IMG/VR virus record: IMGVR_UViG_3300035670_001401
Span: 1-21,359 of that record
Strand: one strand, 5' to 3'
Length of the DNA: 21,359 nt
DNA from: a virus
A program made the translations under genes and the position numbers. This document shows, piece after piece, positions 7,705 through 14,309 of this stretch. The number at the start of each line of letters is the position of its first letter. Within the stretch, counting starts at the first letter, position 1. A model generated the notes under the pieces. The model was given only the letters and a program-made list of their open reading frames with translations. It was not told the DNA's origin and did not search any database.

Positions 7705-8085
7705 ATGAACTCAAAATCACTTCTTTTATCAAAACCAAACAGATTGTGGAGACCAGCAATGGCCTGGCTATACTTCACAATCTGTCTATTTGATTTCATA
7801 ATTGGACCAATCATCTGGTCTATTATTCAACAAGATGCAAAAACAATTACACAATGGATTCCTCTTACTTCCAGAGGCGGAGGACTATTCCATATGGCAA
7901 TGATGGCAATTGTTGGTATTACTGCATGGGGTAGAACCCAAGAAAAAATTAATATGTCACCTTTTGGTATGGAAATGCAAAGAGATTCATTTGAGATGTC
8001 ATCGTTAGATAGACCAGCAGAAGTTAAAAAACAACAATTTCCAGATGAACCACCTCCAACAATAAAAAGAAGGCAAAATAAATGA
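7705..8085 (+). CDS. Putative holin-like membrane protein, first of pair
   Basis: The product is 126 residues. A basic N-terminus (NRLWRP, 12-17) precedes two likely membrane segments at about 18-42 (AMAWLYFTICLFDFIIGPII) and 58-76 (GGGLFHMAMMAIVGITAWGR), followed by a polar tail rich in Pro, Lys and Arg. The pattern RPAMAW, then CLFDFxIxP, then GGLxHxAMxAIVGITAWxRxQEK matches small phage membrane proteins often annotated as holins, which permeabilise the inner membrane at lysis. AGGA lies upstream. The end overlaps the next start by four bases (ATGA), so the two genes are coupled and may form one lysis unit. Holin activity is inferred from topology and family likeness. Confidence 0.65.
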   Translation: MNSKSLLLSKPNRLWRPAMAWLYFTICLFDFIIGPIIWSIIQQDAKTITQWIPLTSRGGGLFHMAMMAIVGITAWGRTQEKINMSPFGMEMQRDSFEMSSLDRPAEVKKQQFPDEPPPTIKRRQNK

Positions 8086-8576
8086 TAGCTATATTGTCAA
8101 CAATCTTCGGTGTTCTGGGAGGAATTATTCCAAACATCGTTAAAATACTAGAAATGAGGACGTCGTATAAGTATGAACTGGAGCTTACAAAGATTAAGTT
8201 GGAAGCAGCGGCTCGTGGATTGGATATGCAATTTGCTACTGAGGCTGTTAAGGCCGAGGCAAACGAGAGTGTATCTGTTCGACAACATGATACTTCTATT
8301 GTTTATAATGACACTCTTAACACACTTAGAGCTTCTATTCGACCTCTCCTTACGTACTTTTTTTTCTTCATGTTTTGCGGTATTAAAATCGCTGCTGCAT
8401 CTCTAATGTTTCAAAATGGATATAATGGAATCGAAGTGCTTAACGCAGTTTGGGATATTCATACAGTCGCAATCTTTGGTGCCGTGATGGGGTTTTGGTT
8501 CGGGTCACGATCAATGTATTACCTCAACGACAAGTATAATATAAATACTAGAACGTTTATTCCTAATAAAAAATAA
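8082..8576 (+). CDS. Putative 3TM holin, second of pair
   Basis: The product is 164 residues. Likely membrane segments are 3-20 (AILSTIFGVLGGIIPNIV), 88-110 (PLLTYFFFFMFCGIKIAAAS region) and 126-145 (IHTVAIFGAVMGFWFGSRSM region), separated by a charged helical stretch at 25-85. The WDIHTVAIFGAVMGFWFGSR ending and RPLLTY are characteristic of phage proteins grouped as 3TM holins of the gene-transfer-release type (PF11351-like). It would act in the inner membrane to time lysis. The start overlaps the previous stop. A spanin pair is not seen nearby. The GH108 muramidase encoded at 14686 is the only peptidoglycan hydrolase in the window. Confidence 0.65.
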   Translation: MIAILSTIFGVLGGIIPNIVKILEMRTSYKYELELTKIKLEAAARGLDMQFATEAVKAEANESVSVRQHDTSIVYNDTLNTLRASIRPLLTYFFFFMFCGIKIAAASLMFQNGYNGIEVLNAVWDIHTVAIFGAVMGFWFGSRSMYYLNDKYNINTRTFIPNKK

Positions 8577-8586
8577 GGAGACTACA

Positions 8587-8712
8587 ATGTTAACTCTTTT
8601 AGTTGGCATGGCAATTGGACTGGTAATTGGTTGGAACCTACTTCCTCAGCCAAAATGGGTCAAGGATAAATATGATAAACTAGTCGATTGGGTTAAACAA
8701 ACTACTGGCTAA
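8587..8712 (+). CDS. 41-residue single-pass membrane peptide
   Basis: An ATG preceded by AAGGAG (8575-8580) opens a frame for MLTLLVGMAIGLVIGWNLLP, followed by a charged tail (KWVKDKYDKLVDWVKQTTG) and TAA at 8710-8712. One glycine-rich membrane helix (2-18) with GxxxG-like spacing and a short amphipathic basic tail are visible. It is the last gene before a terminator and follows the two holin-like genes by 10 bases. Similar tiny membrane proteins occur at this place in other aquatic T4-like phages, function unknown. A role as lysis accessory or antiholin is only a guess. Confidence 0.7.
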   Translation: MLTLLVGMAIGLVIGWNLLPQPKWVKDKYDKLVDWVKQTTG

Positions 8713-8737
8713 TAATAATAAAAAAAGAAATAATACT

Positions 8738-8768
8738 AAACTGGAGGGAGTTTCTCTCCAGTTTTTTT
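8738..8768 (+). terminator. Rho-independent terminator
   Basis: Perfect 9-bp arms AAACTGGAG (8738-8746) and CTCCAGTTT (8756-8764) flank a 9-base loop and run into seven consecutive T (8762-8768). It ends the fibre/holin transcription unit just before the late promoter of the neck genes. Confidence 0.9.
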
Positions 8769-8772
8769 GTTA

Positions 8773-8780
8773 TATAAATA
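8773..8780 (+). promoter_or_regulatory. Consensus T4-type late promoter
   Basis: TATAAATA matches the T4 late promoter exactly, lies directly after the terminator and 32 bases before the gp13 start. It probably drives the neck-terminase-cargo operon from 8812 onward, using the phage late sigma factor and sliding clamp as in T4. Confidence 0.8.
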
Positions 8781-8811
8781 ATCAAAAACTACTCCGAACA
8801 AAGGATTGAAA

Positions 8812-9552
8812 ATGGCAATATCAACAACAAGAGATCAATTCAAAGAACGTTGCTTGCGACGATTGGGTAAACCTGTTGTTGAAGTAAATGTCACAGAAGA
8901 ACAAGTCGATGACTGCGTTGATGATGCCATCAGTTATTGGAATGATTATCACTTTGATGGTACTGAAAAACAATACTACAAGTACCAAGTAACGGCCGAA
9001 GATATTACAAACAAATATATTACAATGCCCGATAACATTATCGGGGTGATTCACATATTTCCAATTAGTAGCTCTTTCGGAGCTGGTGATCTATTCAATA
9101 TTAAATACCAAATCAGCTTGAATGACCTTTACACCTTAACATCAGTTTCTCTTGTTCCATATTACATGGCGTTCCAACACATTAGACTAATTGAAGAAAT
9201 TCTTGTTGGACAACAACCAATTCGCTACAATCGTCATCGTAATAGACTGCACATTGATGGCGATTGGAGTCGAATCAATGTTGGAGATTATATAATTGTT
9301 GAAGCTTATCAAGTAATCGATCCAGATACTTTTGTGGATGTATGGAAAGATCGTTGGTTGTTACAATATTGCACTGCATTGATTAAACGTCAATGGGGTA
9401 ATAATTTGAAAAAATATAGTGGAATGGTATTACCTGGTGGTATACAATTTAACGGTCAGCAAACATATGATGAAGCAGTTGAAGAGATTCGAATGCTCGA
9501 GCAAGAAATGATTACTAATTACTCTATTCCTGTTTCAGATTTTGTAGGATAA
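8812..9552 (+). CDS. 13: Neck protein gp13
   Basis: The product is 246 residues if started at the ATG at 8812, which has AAGGA (8801-8805) six bases upstream; the TTG at 8806 in the same frame is less likely. The opening MAISTTRDQFKERCLRRLGKP, acidic EEQVDDCVDDAISYWNDYHFD, central YKYQVTAEDI and late DIWK/DVWKDRWLLQYCTALIKRQWGNN-type segments match the gp13 neck family of T4-like phages. gp13 and gp14 form the neck that closes the filled head and joins it to the tail. It is somewhat shorter than T4 gp13 (about 309 residues). The gene order 13-14-15-16-17 is kept, although cargo genes now separate 13 from 14. Confidence 0.9.
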   Translation: MAISTTRDQFKERCLRRLGKPVVEVNVTEEQVDDCVDDAISYWNDYHFDGTEKQYYKYQVTAEDITNKYITMPDNIIGVIHIFPISSSFGAGDLFNIKYQISLNDLYTLTSVSLVPYYMAFQHIRLIEEILVGQQPIRYNRHRNRLHIDGDWSRINVGDYIIVEAYQVIDPDTFVDVWKDRWLLQYCTALIKRQWGNNLKKYSGMVLPGGIQFNGQQTYDEAVEEIRMLEQEMITNYSIPVSDFVG

Positions 9553-9556
9553 TAAT

Positions 9557-10561
9557 ATGTTAACATTCAAACAACTTCAAACATTAATTGAATCAAAAGA
9601 AATAAATTTTGAGTATGGTAAGCATGATTATGATCCTAAGAGCGCATTATCTATTGGCAAATCTGGCCCACATGATATACAAGTAGAATATACACACAAA
9701 TATAAAGACGAAGATGATAATGAATCTCCAGAAGGGCATTATTCAGTAGATTTTAAAACAGATTCAAAATATACTGGAACAGGAACTAACATACCTCCAG
9801 AACATAAAATTGGGTTGATGAATCATCTAAAAGATTCATTAAACTCATTTATTGAAACAAATAAACCGAAATTATTAAGGTTTGGTGTTACTTCATCGGA
9901 TCCAAACGCTTTGCAAAAAATACATCAATATCATAAATTTGCCAAAATTTTAGCTTCCAAACATAATGGTGTTGTTGAGACCAATGAACATGATAATGAG
10001 GCTAGAGTGAGATTTAATAATAAGATTGATGAATCTTATCAATACAAAGCTAATGAAGGTGAATCTAAAGTATTATATCATGCAACGCACATACCTTTTA
10101 ATGGGAATAAATTTAGACCATTTAGTCACTTTGGAACAAAAGATGCCGCCAGATCAAGAGCATCTAGAATAAATGAACAAAATCCAAAAGCAAAAAGTTT
10201 TGATACGTATAGTACAAGATTGAGACTTGGCACAACAGTTGATATACCAGATCCAATTGAACATTCTCCAAAGAAAATTGCTACGTTGTTACATAAACAT
10301 GGGCATATCGATAAAAATGATTACAGAAAAATTATTAATGCGATGAGTTCTCATGATGATGACAAAAACAAATATAAAGAACTTGCTTCTCATTTAAGAG
10401 ACAAAGGTATTCATACAATATCATACACAAATGAAGTAGAAGATCCAGGAAATAAAAGTTACATGATCACTCATCCAAACCAAGTTAGAGTATTAAAGAA
10501 AACTGAAGGTTCTAGCTTAAATATGGAAAGAGGTAAAAGAAAAACGGTATCTTTAGAATGA
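9557..10561 (+). CDS. Candidate capsid-packaged ADP-ribosyltransferase-like protein
   Basis: The product is 334 residues. The leader MLTFKQLQTLIE ends in Leu10-Ile-Glu12, a gp21-type cleavage signature. Residues about 36-155 form a domain paralogous to the 142-aa protein at 11499. A second (L/I)xE site, Ile157-Asp-Glu159, lies exactly between this and the C-terminal domain. Residues 172-313 read VLYHATH (172-178), HFGT (191-194) with Ala and Arg just after, a LRLG(T)TVDIPD strand (222-231), HTISYTNEVEDPGNKSYMI (286-304) and HPNQVRVL (306-313). That order (YHxT, FGT, YxNExE, SY, P-Q-hydrophobic-R) is seen in ADP-ribosyltransferase-like toxin domains, with His175 and Glu293 or Glu295 as candidate active-site residues. 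By analogy with T4 Alt it might be ejected with the DNA and modify a host protein. AGGA lies seven bases before the ATG. The ART call is by pattern only. Confidence 0.6.
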   Translation: MLTFKQLQTLIESKEINFEYGKHDYDPKSALSIGKSGPHDIQVEYTHKYKDEDDNESPEGHYSVDFKTDSKYTGTGTNIPPEHKIGLMNHLKDSLNSFIETNKPKLLRFGVTSSDPNALQKIHQYHKFAKILASKHNGVVETNEHDNEARVRFNNKIDESYQYKANEGESKVLYHATHIPFNGNKFRPFSHFGTKDAARSRASRINEQNPKAKSFDTYSTRLRLGTTVDIPDPIEHSPKKIATLLHKHGHIDKNDYRKIINAMSSHDDDKNKYKELASHLRDKGIHTISYTNEVEDPGNKSYMITHPNQVRVLKKTEGSSLNMERGKRKTVSLE

Positions 10562-11124
10562 AAACATTCAAACAATTTATTATTGAAATGCCTCAGGCAA
10601 GTGATAGTATATCAGATTACAAATTCTCAGATGGTGATTATGATCCAATCAAATCATCAGGGTTGGATACTTGGAATAATCAGAATCATGAACATTTAAG
10701 ATCTTATAATGGTCATGATTATTGGAAAAGCTCTGAATACAGTACAAATAGAGATAGCAATTTATATGATACAATACATGTTACTGATGCAAAAACTGGT
10801 CATGTAAAGTTTAAGATTAATGGTTCTGGTAATTCTATTAATGGAACTTTTATAGTGCATAATACAGAATCAAATAAAAAAAGAAATGAAAATTATTCAA
10901 ATGTGATAGCTAATCTAGTCAGAAATGATCATGTAAGAGAATGGCATTCAGATTTGAAACATTCTGAAGGATCAAAGATGGCATATCGTAGATTGATTGA
11001 TCAAAATAAAGATTTAAAAATGGAACATCAAGATTCTGATACTGGTATTAGATATCCGGTATCACCAGAAAATATTCATCAATTTGAAAATAAAACAGGA
11101 AGATTTATAGTTTCAAAGAGGTAA
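10558..11124 (+). CDS. Putative internal head protein, unknown function (paralog of 13694 gene)
   Basis: The product is 188 residues. Its leader MKTFKQFIIE has Ile8-x-Glu10, matching the T4 internal-protein capsid-targeting leader and the gp21 protease site. The mature part would start at Met11. Residues 72-145 (IHVTDAKTGHVKFKINGSG, then HVREWHSDLKHSEGSKMAYR) resemble the middle of the 202-aa protein at 13694 (WVHRKTGHVDFYMKTND and GIAVHDNQSKGAIRLHNRL). Both fit a phage pattern in which a (S)D, an invariant Ser-x-Gly and an amphipathic helix ending in Arg-Leu follow each other. No catalytic motif is assigned. ATGA overlaps the preceding stop, so the two cargo genes are coupled. Confidence 0.75.
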   Translation: MKTFKQFIIEMPQASDSISDYKFSDGDYDPIKSSGLDTWNNQNHEHLRSYNGHDYWKSSEYSTNRDSNLYDTIHVTDAKTGHVKFKINGSGNSINGTFIVHNTESNKKRNENYSNVIANLVRNDHVREWHSDLKHSEGSKMAYRRLIDQNKDLKMEHQDSDTGIRYPVSPENIHQFENKTGRFIVSKR

Positions 11125-11128
11125 AGAA

Positions 11129-11497
11129 ATGAAAACACTACTTCAATATATTCAAGAAAGATGCTGGAAAGGTTACAAACCAGTAAAAGGCAAAAAACCA
11201 TATTCAAAAGGTTCTTGTGAAAAAATTGATGAGGCTAAGCTTGATAAAAGTAAAATGAAATGTAATAAACCAAGAGCTCAGGCGCATGGCGACAAATCTC
11301 ATGTTGTTAAAGCGTGTTATGATGGCAAAGAAAAAATAATTCGATTTGGTCAAAAAGGTGTTAAAGGTTCGCCAAAAAAAGAAGGTGAATCGGAAGCGTA
11401 TGCAAATAGAAGAAGAAGATTTAAGTTACGTCATAAACAAAATATTGCAAAAGGCCCAAAGTCTGCCGCGTACTGGGCAAATAAGGTAAAATGGTAA
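11129..11497 (+). CDS. Small basic putative internal head protein
   Basis: The product is 122 residues and strongly basic. Leader MKTLLQYIQE has Ile8-x-Glu10, and a second gp21-type site occurs at Ile33-Asp-Glu35 before Ala36, so a linker peptide (RCWKGYKPVKGKKPYSKGSC) could be cut out. The remainder contains KCNKPRAQAHGDKSHVVKAC, IRFGQKGVKGSPKKE, ANRRRRFKLRHKQNIAKG and a C-terminal SAAYWANKVKW. This GQxGV, RRRxFKxRH, SAxYWAxxVKW pattern is a widespread phage protein family of unknown function, often without the leader. Conserved Cys and His residues and the many Arg/Lys residues suggest nucleic-acid binding, which would suit a protein stored with packed DNA. GAGGTAAAG upstream serves as ribosome binding site. 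Confidence 0.8.
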   Translation: MKTLLQYIQERCWKGYKPVKGKKPYSKGSCEKIDEAKLDKSKMKCNKPRAQAHGDKSHVVKACYDGKEKIIRFGQKGVKGSPKKEGESEAYANRRRRFKLRHKQNIAKGPKSAAYWANKVKW

Positions 11498-11954
11498 AAT
11501 GAAAACTTTCAGACAATTTATTGCAGAAACGACACAAAAAGTTGTACATGATAATGGCGATATAGATCATTCAACTATTGTTGGTAATCATCATGTCAAC
11601 GTTCGTTTTGCAAAAACACCTGGAGAACAATATCATATTTCTTTAAGAGTTAATGGAAAAACTGAAACTGACCAAGTATTATTACCTCATCATAAAGCAA
11701 GTATTTTTGATTTTGCCAAAAAGTCAGTTGATTCTTTTATTTCAACACATAAGCCAAAAGAAATTTATATGGTTGGTCATAGAACGGATAAAAGAAATTT
11801 ATTTAATAAGTTCACCGAAAGAATGGCAAAAAAACATTCTGGCGTCATGACAGGCGATAATTCGGCTAGATTTGATTGGGTTGGAAATGATCCTGTAGTT
11901 CAATTCCTAAAAAGGAATCAAAAATGAAAACTTTCAGACAATTTATTGCAGAAA
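11496..11954 (+). repeat. 34-bp direct repeat encoding two identical leaders
   Basis: Bases 11496-11529 and 11921-11954 are identical over 34 positions and cover the four bases through each ATG start and the whole decapeptide MKTFRQFIAE. The sequences before and after differ. The copy is therefore exactly a start-site plus leader cassette. Confidence 0.95.
11499..11927 (+). CDS. Putative internal head protein, paralog of ART-protein N-domain
   Basis: The product is 142 residues. Leader MKTFRQFIAE is the closest in the window to the T4 internal-protein leader (MKTYQEFIAE), with Ile8-x-Glu10. The remainder aligns with residues 40-153 of the 334-aa protein: HHVNVRF against HDIQVEY; LLPHHKASIFDFAKKSVDSF against IPPEHKIGLMNHLKDSLNSF; THKPKEI against TNKPKLL; and AKKHSGVMTGDNSARF against ASKHNGVVETNEHDNEARVRF. 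A His- and Lys-rich alpha/beta domain results, of a type common in T4-like phages, with no known activity. It could be a stand-alone partner of the ART-like protein. The stop overlaps the next start (ATGA). Confidence 0.75.
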   Translation: MKTFRQFIAETTQKVVHDNGDIDHSTIVGNHHVNVRFAKTPGEQYHISLRVNGKTETDQVLLPHHKASIFDFAKKSVDSFISTHKPKEIYMVGHRTDKRNLFNKFTERMAKKHSGVMTGDNSARFDWVGNDPVVQFLKRNQK

Positions 11955-12091
11955 TGAATGATAATGATACGGCAGAAATTCGTCGTATGTACATCAAATT
12001 AAAGAATCAAAAATCGTTAGATGATATGGAAAAACAAAAATTAAAAGTTCTCTCAAGTCATCCAAGTATTAAAGCTCTAGAAAGCGAATAA
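11924..12091 (+). CDS. 55-residue putative internal peptide with capsid leader
   Basis: The ATG overlaps the previous stop and TAA is at 12089-12091. The product is MKTFRQFIAE followed by MNDNDTAEIRRMYIKLKNQK and a further 25 residues (SLDDMEKQKLKVLSSHPSIK, then ALESE). The leader is identical in protein and DNA to that of the gene just upstream. After cleavage at Glu10 the mature peptide would be about 45 residues, helical and highly charged, similar in size and character to the small internal proteins of T4. It ends three bases before gp14. No function is recognised. Confidence 0.75.
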   Translation: MKTFRQFIAEMNDNDTAEIRRMYIKLKNQKSLDDMEKQKLKVLSSHPSIKALESE

Positions 12092-12094
12092 GAC

Positions 12095-12841
12095 ATGGTA
12101 ACTTCTCCATTCTTTAATAATTTTAGCAACTCAATGGAATCAGAACTGTTTGATAGTCTGATCGTTGAGTCTATTAAAATTTACGGCCAGGATATGTATT
12201 ATATTATTCGTACAGAGAATAATTACGATGGTATTTATGGAGAAGATGATGTTTCTTCATATGATAATGCATTATTAATTGAAATGTATATTAAGTCAGT
12301 TGAAGGATTTGGAGGCCAAGGCTCCTTCATGTCTAAGTTTGGACTTGAAATTAGAGATCAAGTAACATTCTCGGTAGCAAAACGTACTTTTGAAAATGAT
12401 ATAACAAACCAATTTGCTCATATCATTAGACCAAGAGAAGGTGATCTAATATACTTCCCATTGAATAAAAAATGTTTTGAAATTAAATACGTTGATGTAT
12501 TTCATATGTTCTATCCATTAGGATCATTGCATTTATACGATGCTCAATGTGAATTGTTTGAATACTCAAATGAGAAATTCAATACTGGGATTGCTGAAAT
12601 CGATCAATTGCAAAAGAATTACTCATTTAATACATATGATTATGGTATCAAAACAGAAGATGGTTTTGCTTTGAAAACAGAAAATGGTGTGATACTAACA
12701 ACAGATGAATACGAAGAAACGTTTGCTGAATTTGATCCATTAGCCGACAACGTCAGAATTGAACAAGAGTCAGCTAGAGATACTGCTAATTCGCTATTAG
12801 CATGGGATGAATCAAATCCTTTTGCTGAAAATAAATATTAA
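12095..12841 (+). CDS. 14: Neck protein gp14
   Basis: The product is 248 residues, close to the 256 of T4 gp14. It carries the family landmarks FFNNF near the start, LFDSLIVESIKIYGQDMYYI, IYGEDDVSSYDNA, SFMSKFGLEIRDQVTFSV and especially EGDLIYFPLNKKCFEIKYVD, which parallels the EGDLIYFP-FEI segment of T4 gp14. The C-terminal part has a KTEDG/KTENG repeat and DSNPF-like ESNPFAE ending. gp14 joins gp13 to form the neck that seals the head after packaging and to which whiskers attach. It follows the 55-aa peptide by three bases, without a strong ribosome binding site, so translation coupling is likely. Confidence 0.9.
   Translation: MVTSPFFNNFSNSMESELFDSLIVESIKIYGQDMYYIIRTENNYDGIYGEDDVSSYDNALLIEMYIKSVEGFGGQGSFMSKFGLEIRDQVTFSVAKRTFENDITNQFAHIIRPREGDLIYFPLNKKCFEIKYVDVFHMFYPLGSLHLYDAQCELFEYSNEKFNTGIAEIDQLQKNYSFNTYDYGIKTEDGFALKTENGVILTTDEYEETFAEFDPLADNVRIEQESARDTANSLLAWDESNPFAENKY
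12830..12837 (+). promoter_or_regulatory. Possible late promoter for gp15
   Basis: AATAAATA overlaps the last codons of gene 14 and lies 22 bases before the gp15 start. It differs from consensus at one base. The downstream AAAGAG near 12849 remains available for ribosome binding. Confidence 0.4.
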
Positions 12842-12859
12842 TTAAAAAGAAAGAGTTTC

Positions 12860-13684
12860 ATGTTTGGACATCAGACGTTCTATTTTTCTACAATAAGAAA
12901 AATGGTCGTATATATGGGAACGATATTAAACGATATTAATATTACGAGAACTGATAGTTCTGGTAGTACAACACACCTGATGCGTGTGCCTCTCCAGTAC
13001 GGACCCAAGGACAAAGAATTAGCTCGAATCAAAGCTGATCCTGAAATCCAAAGAGAAACTGCAATTACACTGCCTCGAATGTCTTTTGAAATGAGATCAA
13101 TGCAATATGATCCAACACGTAAGCTGAATACATTAGGTAGAATTGTTAGAAAAGACAACGACGATGCTAATAAGTTTCGTCGAATGTATAACCCGGTTCC
13201 TTATAATTTCCAATTCATCGTCAGCGTTTATGTAAAGAACATCGAAGATGGTACGAAGATTATTGAACAAATAATTCCATTCTTCACACCAGAATTTACT
13301 TCGACTGTTAATATAGTTCCAGAAATGGATATCTCAATTGACATTCCAATTGTATTAAATGATGTAACGATGGAAGATACTTATGAGGGCTCATTTGATG
13401 AAAACAGACTTGTTATATGGACATTAACGTTTACTGTTAAAGGTATGTTATTTGCTCCAATTGTTTCAAAACCAATTATTAAGTTTTCAAATACTGATTT
13501 CTATATTGGGAACACCGAGACTAGTAATACTTATGTGTCAGCAATTCAAGTAAAGCCTGGAATGGATAGTAATGGTAATCCAACAACTAATAATAGTATA
13601 ACTGTTAATACTAACATTATTGAAGTTGATGATACTTGGGGTTATATTACATTAACAGATTCTATCTATTTCTCAAACACATAA
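12860..13684 (+). CDS. 15: Tail sheath stabiliser/completion protein gp15
   Basis: The product is 274 residues, like T4 gp15 (272). The opening MFGHQTFYFSTIRKMVVYMG matches the T4 pattern MFG-YF-(S)FRR-LMG, and later features fit too: the RVPLQYGPKDKELARI segment, AITLPRMSFEM, YNPVPYNFQFIVSVYVKNIE, EQIIPFFTPEFTSTVN and VIWTLTFTVKGMLFAPI. gp15 caps the end of the tail tube and sheath as a hexamer and joins the tail to the neck. The first ATG is kept as the start because the family begins there; a downstream ATG (VVYMG) is the alternative. The C-terminal 45 residues are Asn/Thr rich. Confidence 0.92.
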   Translation: MFGHQTFYFSTIRKMVVYMGTILNDINITRTDSSGSTTHLMRVPLQYGPKDKELARIKADPEIQRETAITLPRMSFEMRSMQYDPTRKLNTLGRIVRKDNDDANKFRRMYNPVPYNFQFIVSVYVKNIEDGTKIIEQIIPFFTPEFTSTVNIVPEMDISIDIPIVLNDVTMEDTYEGSFDENRLVIWTLTFTVKGMLFAPIVSKPIIKFSNTDFYIGNTETSNTYVSAIQVKPGMDSNGNPTTNNSITVNTNIIEVDDTWGYITLTDSIYFSNT

Positions 13685-13693
13685 GAGGGTTGA

Positions 13694-14302
13694 ATGAAAA
13701 CTTTAAGACAGTTCATCAATGAAACATTTGCTAATCGAATGGGAACAGATTCAAAACTTCCCTCGGAAACAAGTATTGATGATCCAGGAATCAAGAACCA
13801 ATTTAAAAAAGCCAAGAAATATGATTCTAATTCATCAGATCATGTAATTTATCACGTTAAAGATAAAGATGGGTATAATCATCATATCTGGGTACATAGA
13901 AAAACCGGTCATGTTGATTTTTATATGAAAACAAATGATAAGCCAGGAAAATTACCAGATGAAAAGTTTCATAGTAATATCCTGATTCAAGGAAGAGCAA
14001 ATGGCCCATCAATGGGTATTACTGCATTCCATGACTTATGGAGTGGCAAGTTGGGTCATTATGGAATTGCTGTTCATGACAATCAATCAAAGGGTGCCAT
14101 CAGATTACATAATAGACTTCGCCAACATTTTGGCAAAAGAGCATTATATCATACATATAATCCAGAAACTGGAGAAGCAAAACATTTGACTCATGGCGTT
14201 GCAGCTAGTGGAAAAACGCCAGATGAATTGTTTGATGCAATACATAAAGTGCAGATTGTTGGAATGATGGCTCCAAAACATAGACCCCCTTTACCAAAAT
14301 GA
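13694..14302 (+). CDS. Putative internal head protein with capsid leader
   Basis: The product is 202 residues. Leader MKTLRQFINE has Ile8-x-Glu10. Residues 48-100 (HVIYHVKDKDGYNHHIWVHR, TGHVDFYMK) and 108-160 (GITAFHDLWSGKLGHYGIAV, HDNQSKGAIRLHNRL) are similar in layout to the 188-aa protein at 10558. His residues are abundant (about 20), and a C-terminal Pro-rich tail ends HRPPLPK. No enzyme family is recognised. GAGGG lies upstream of the ATG, and gp16 starts eight bases after the stop, placing a cargo gene between gp15 and gp16. Confidence 0.75.
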   Translation: MKTLRQFINETFANRMGTDSKLPSETSIDDPGIKNQFKKAKKYDSNSSDHVIYHVKDKDGYNHHIWVHRKTGHVDFYMKTNDKPGKLPDEKFHSNILIQGRANGPSMGITAFHDLWSGKLGHYGIAVHDNQSKGAIRLHNRLRQHFGKRALYHTYNPETGEAKHLTHGVAASGKTPDELFDAIHKVQIVGMMAPKHRPPLPK

Positions 14303-14309
14303 GAATTCA

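Noticed and set aside
8806-8811. TTG start two codons upstream for gp13
   Set aside because: The ATG at 8812 has better ribosome-site spacing and gives the usual MAISTT-type beginning.
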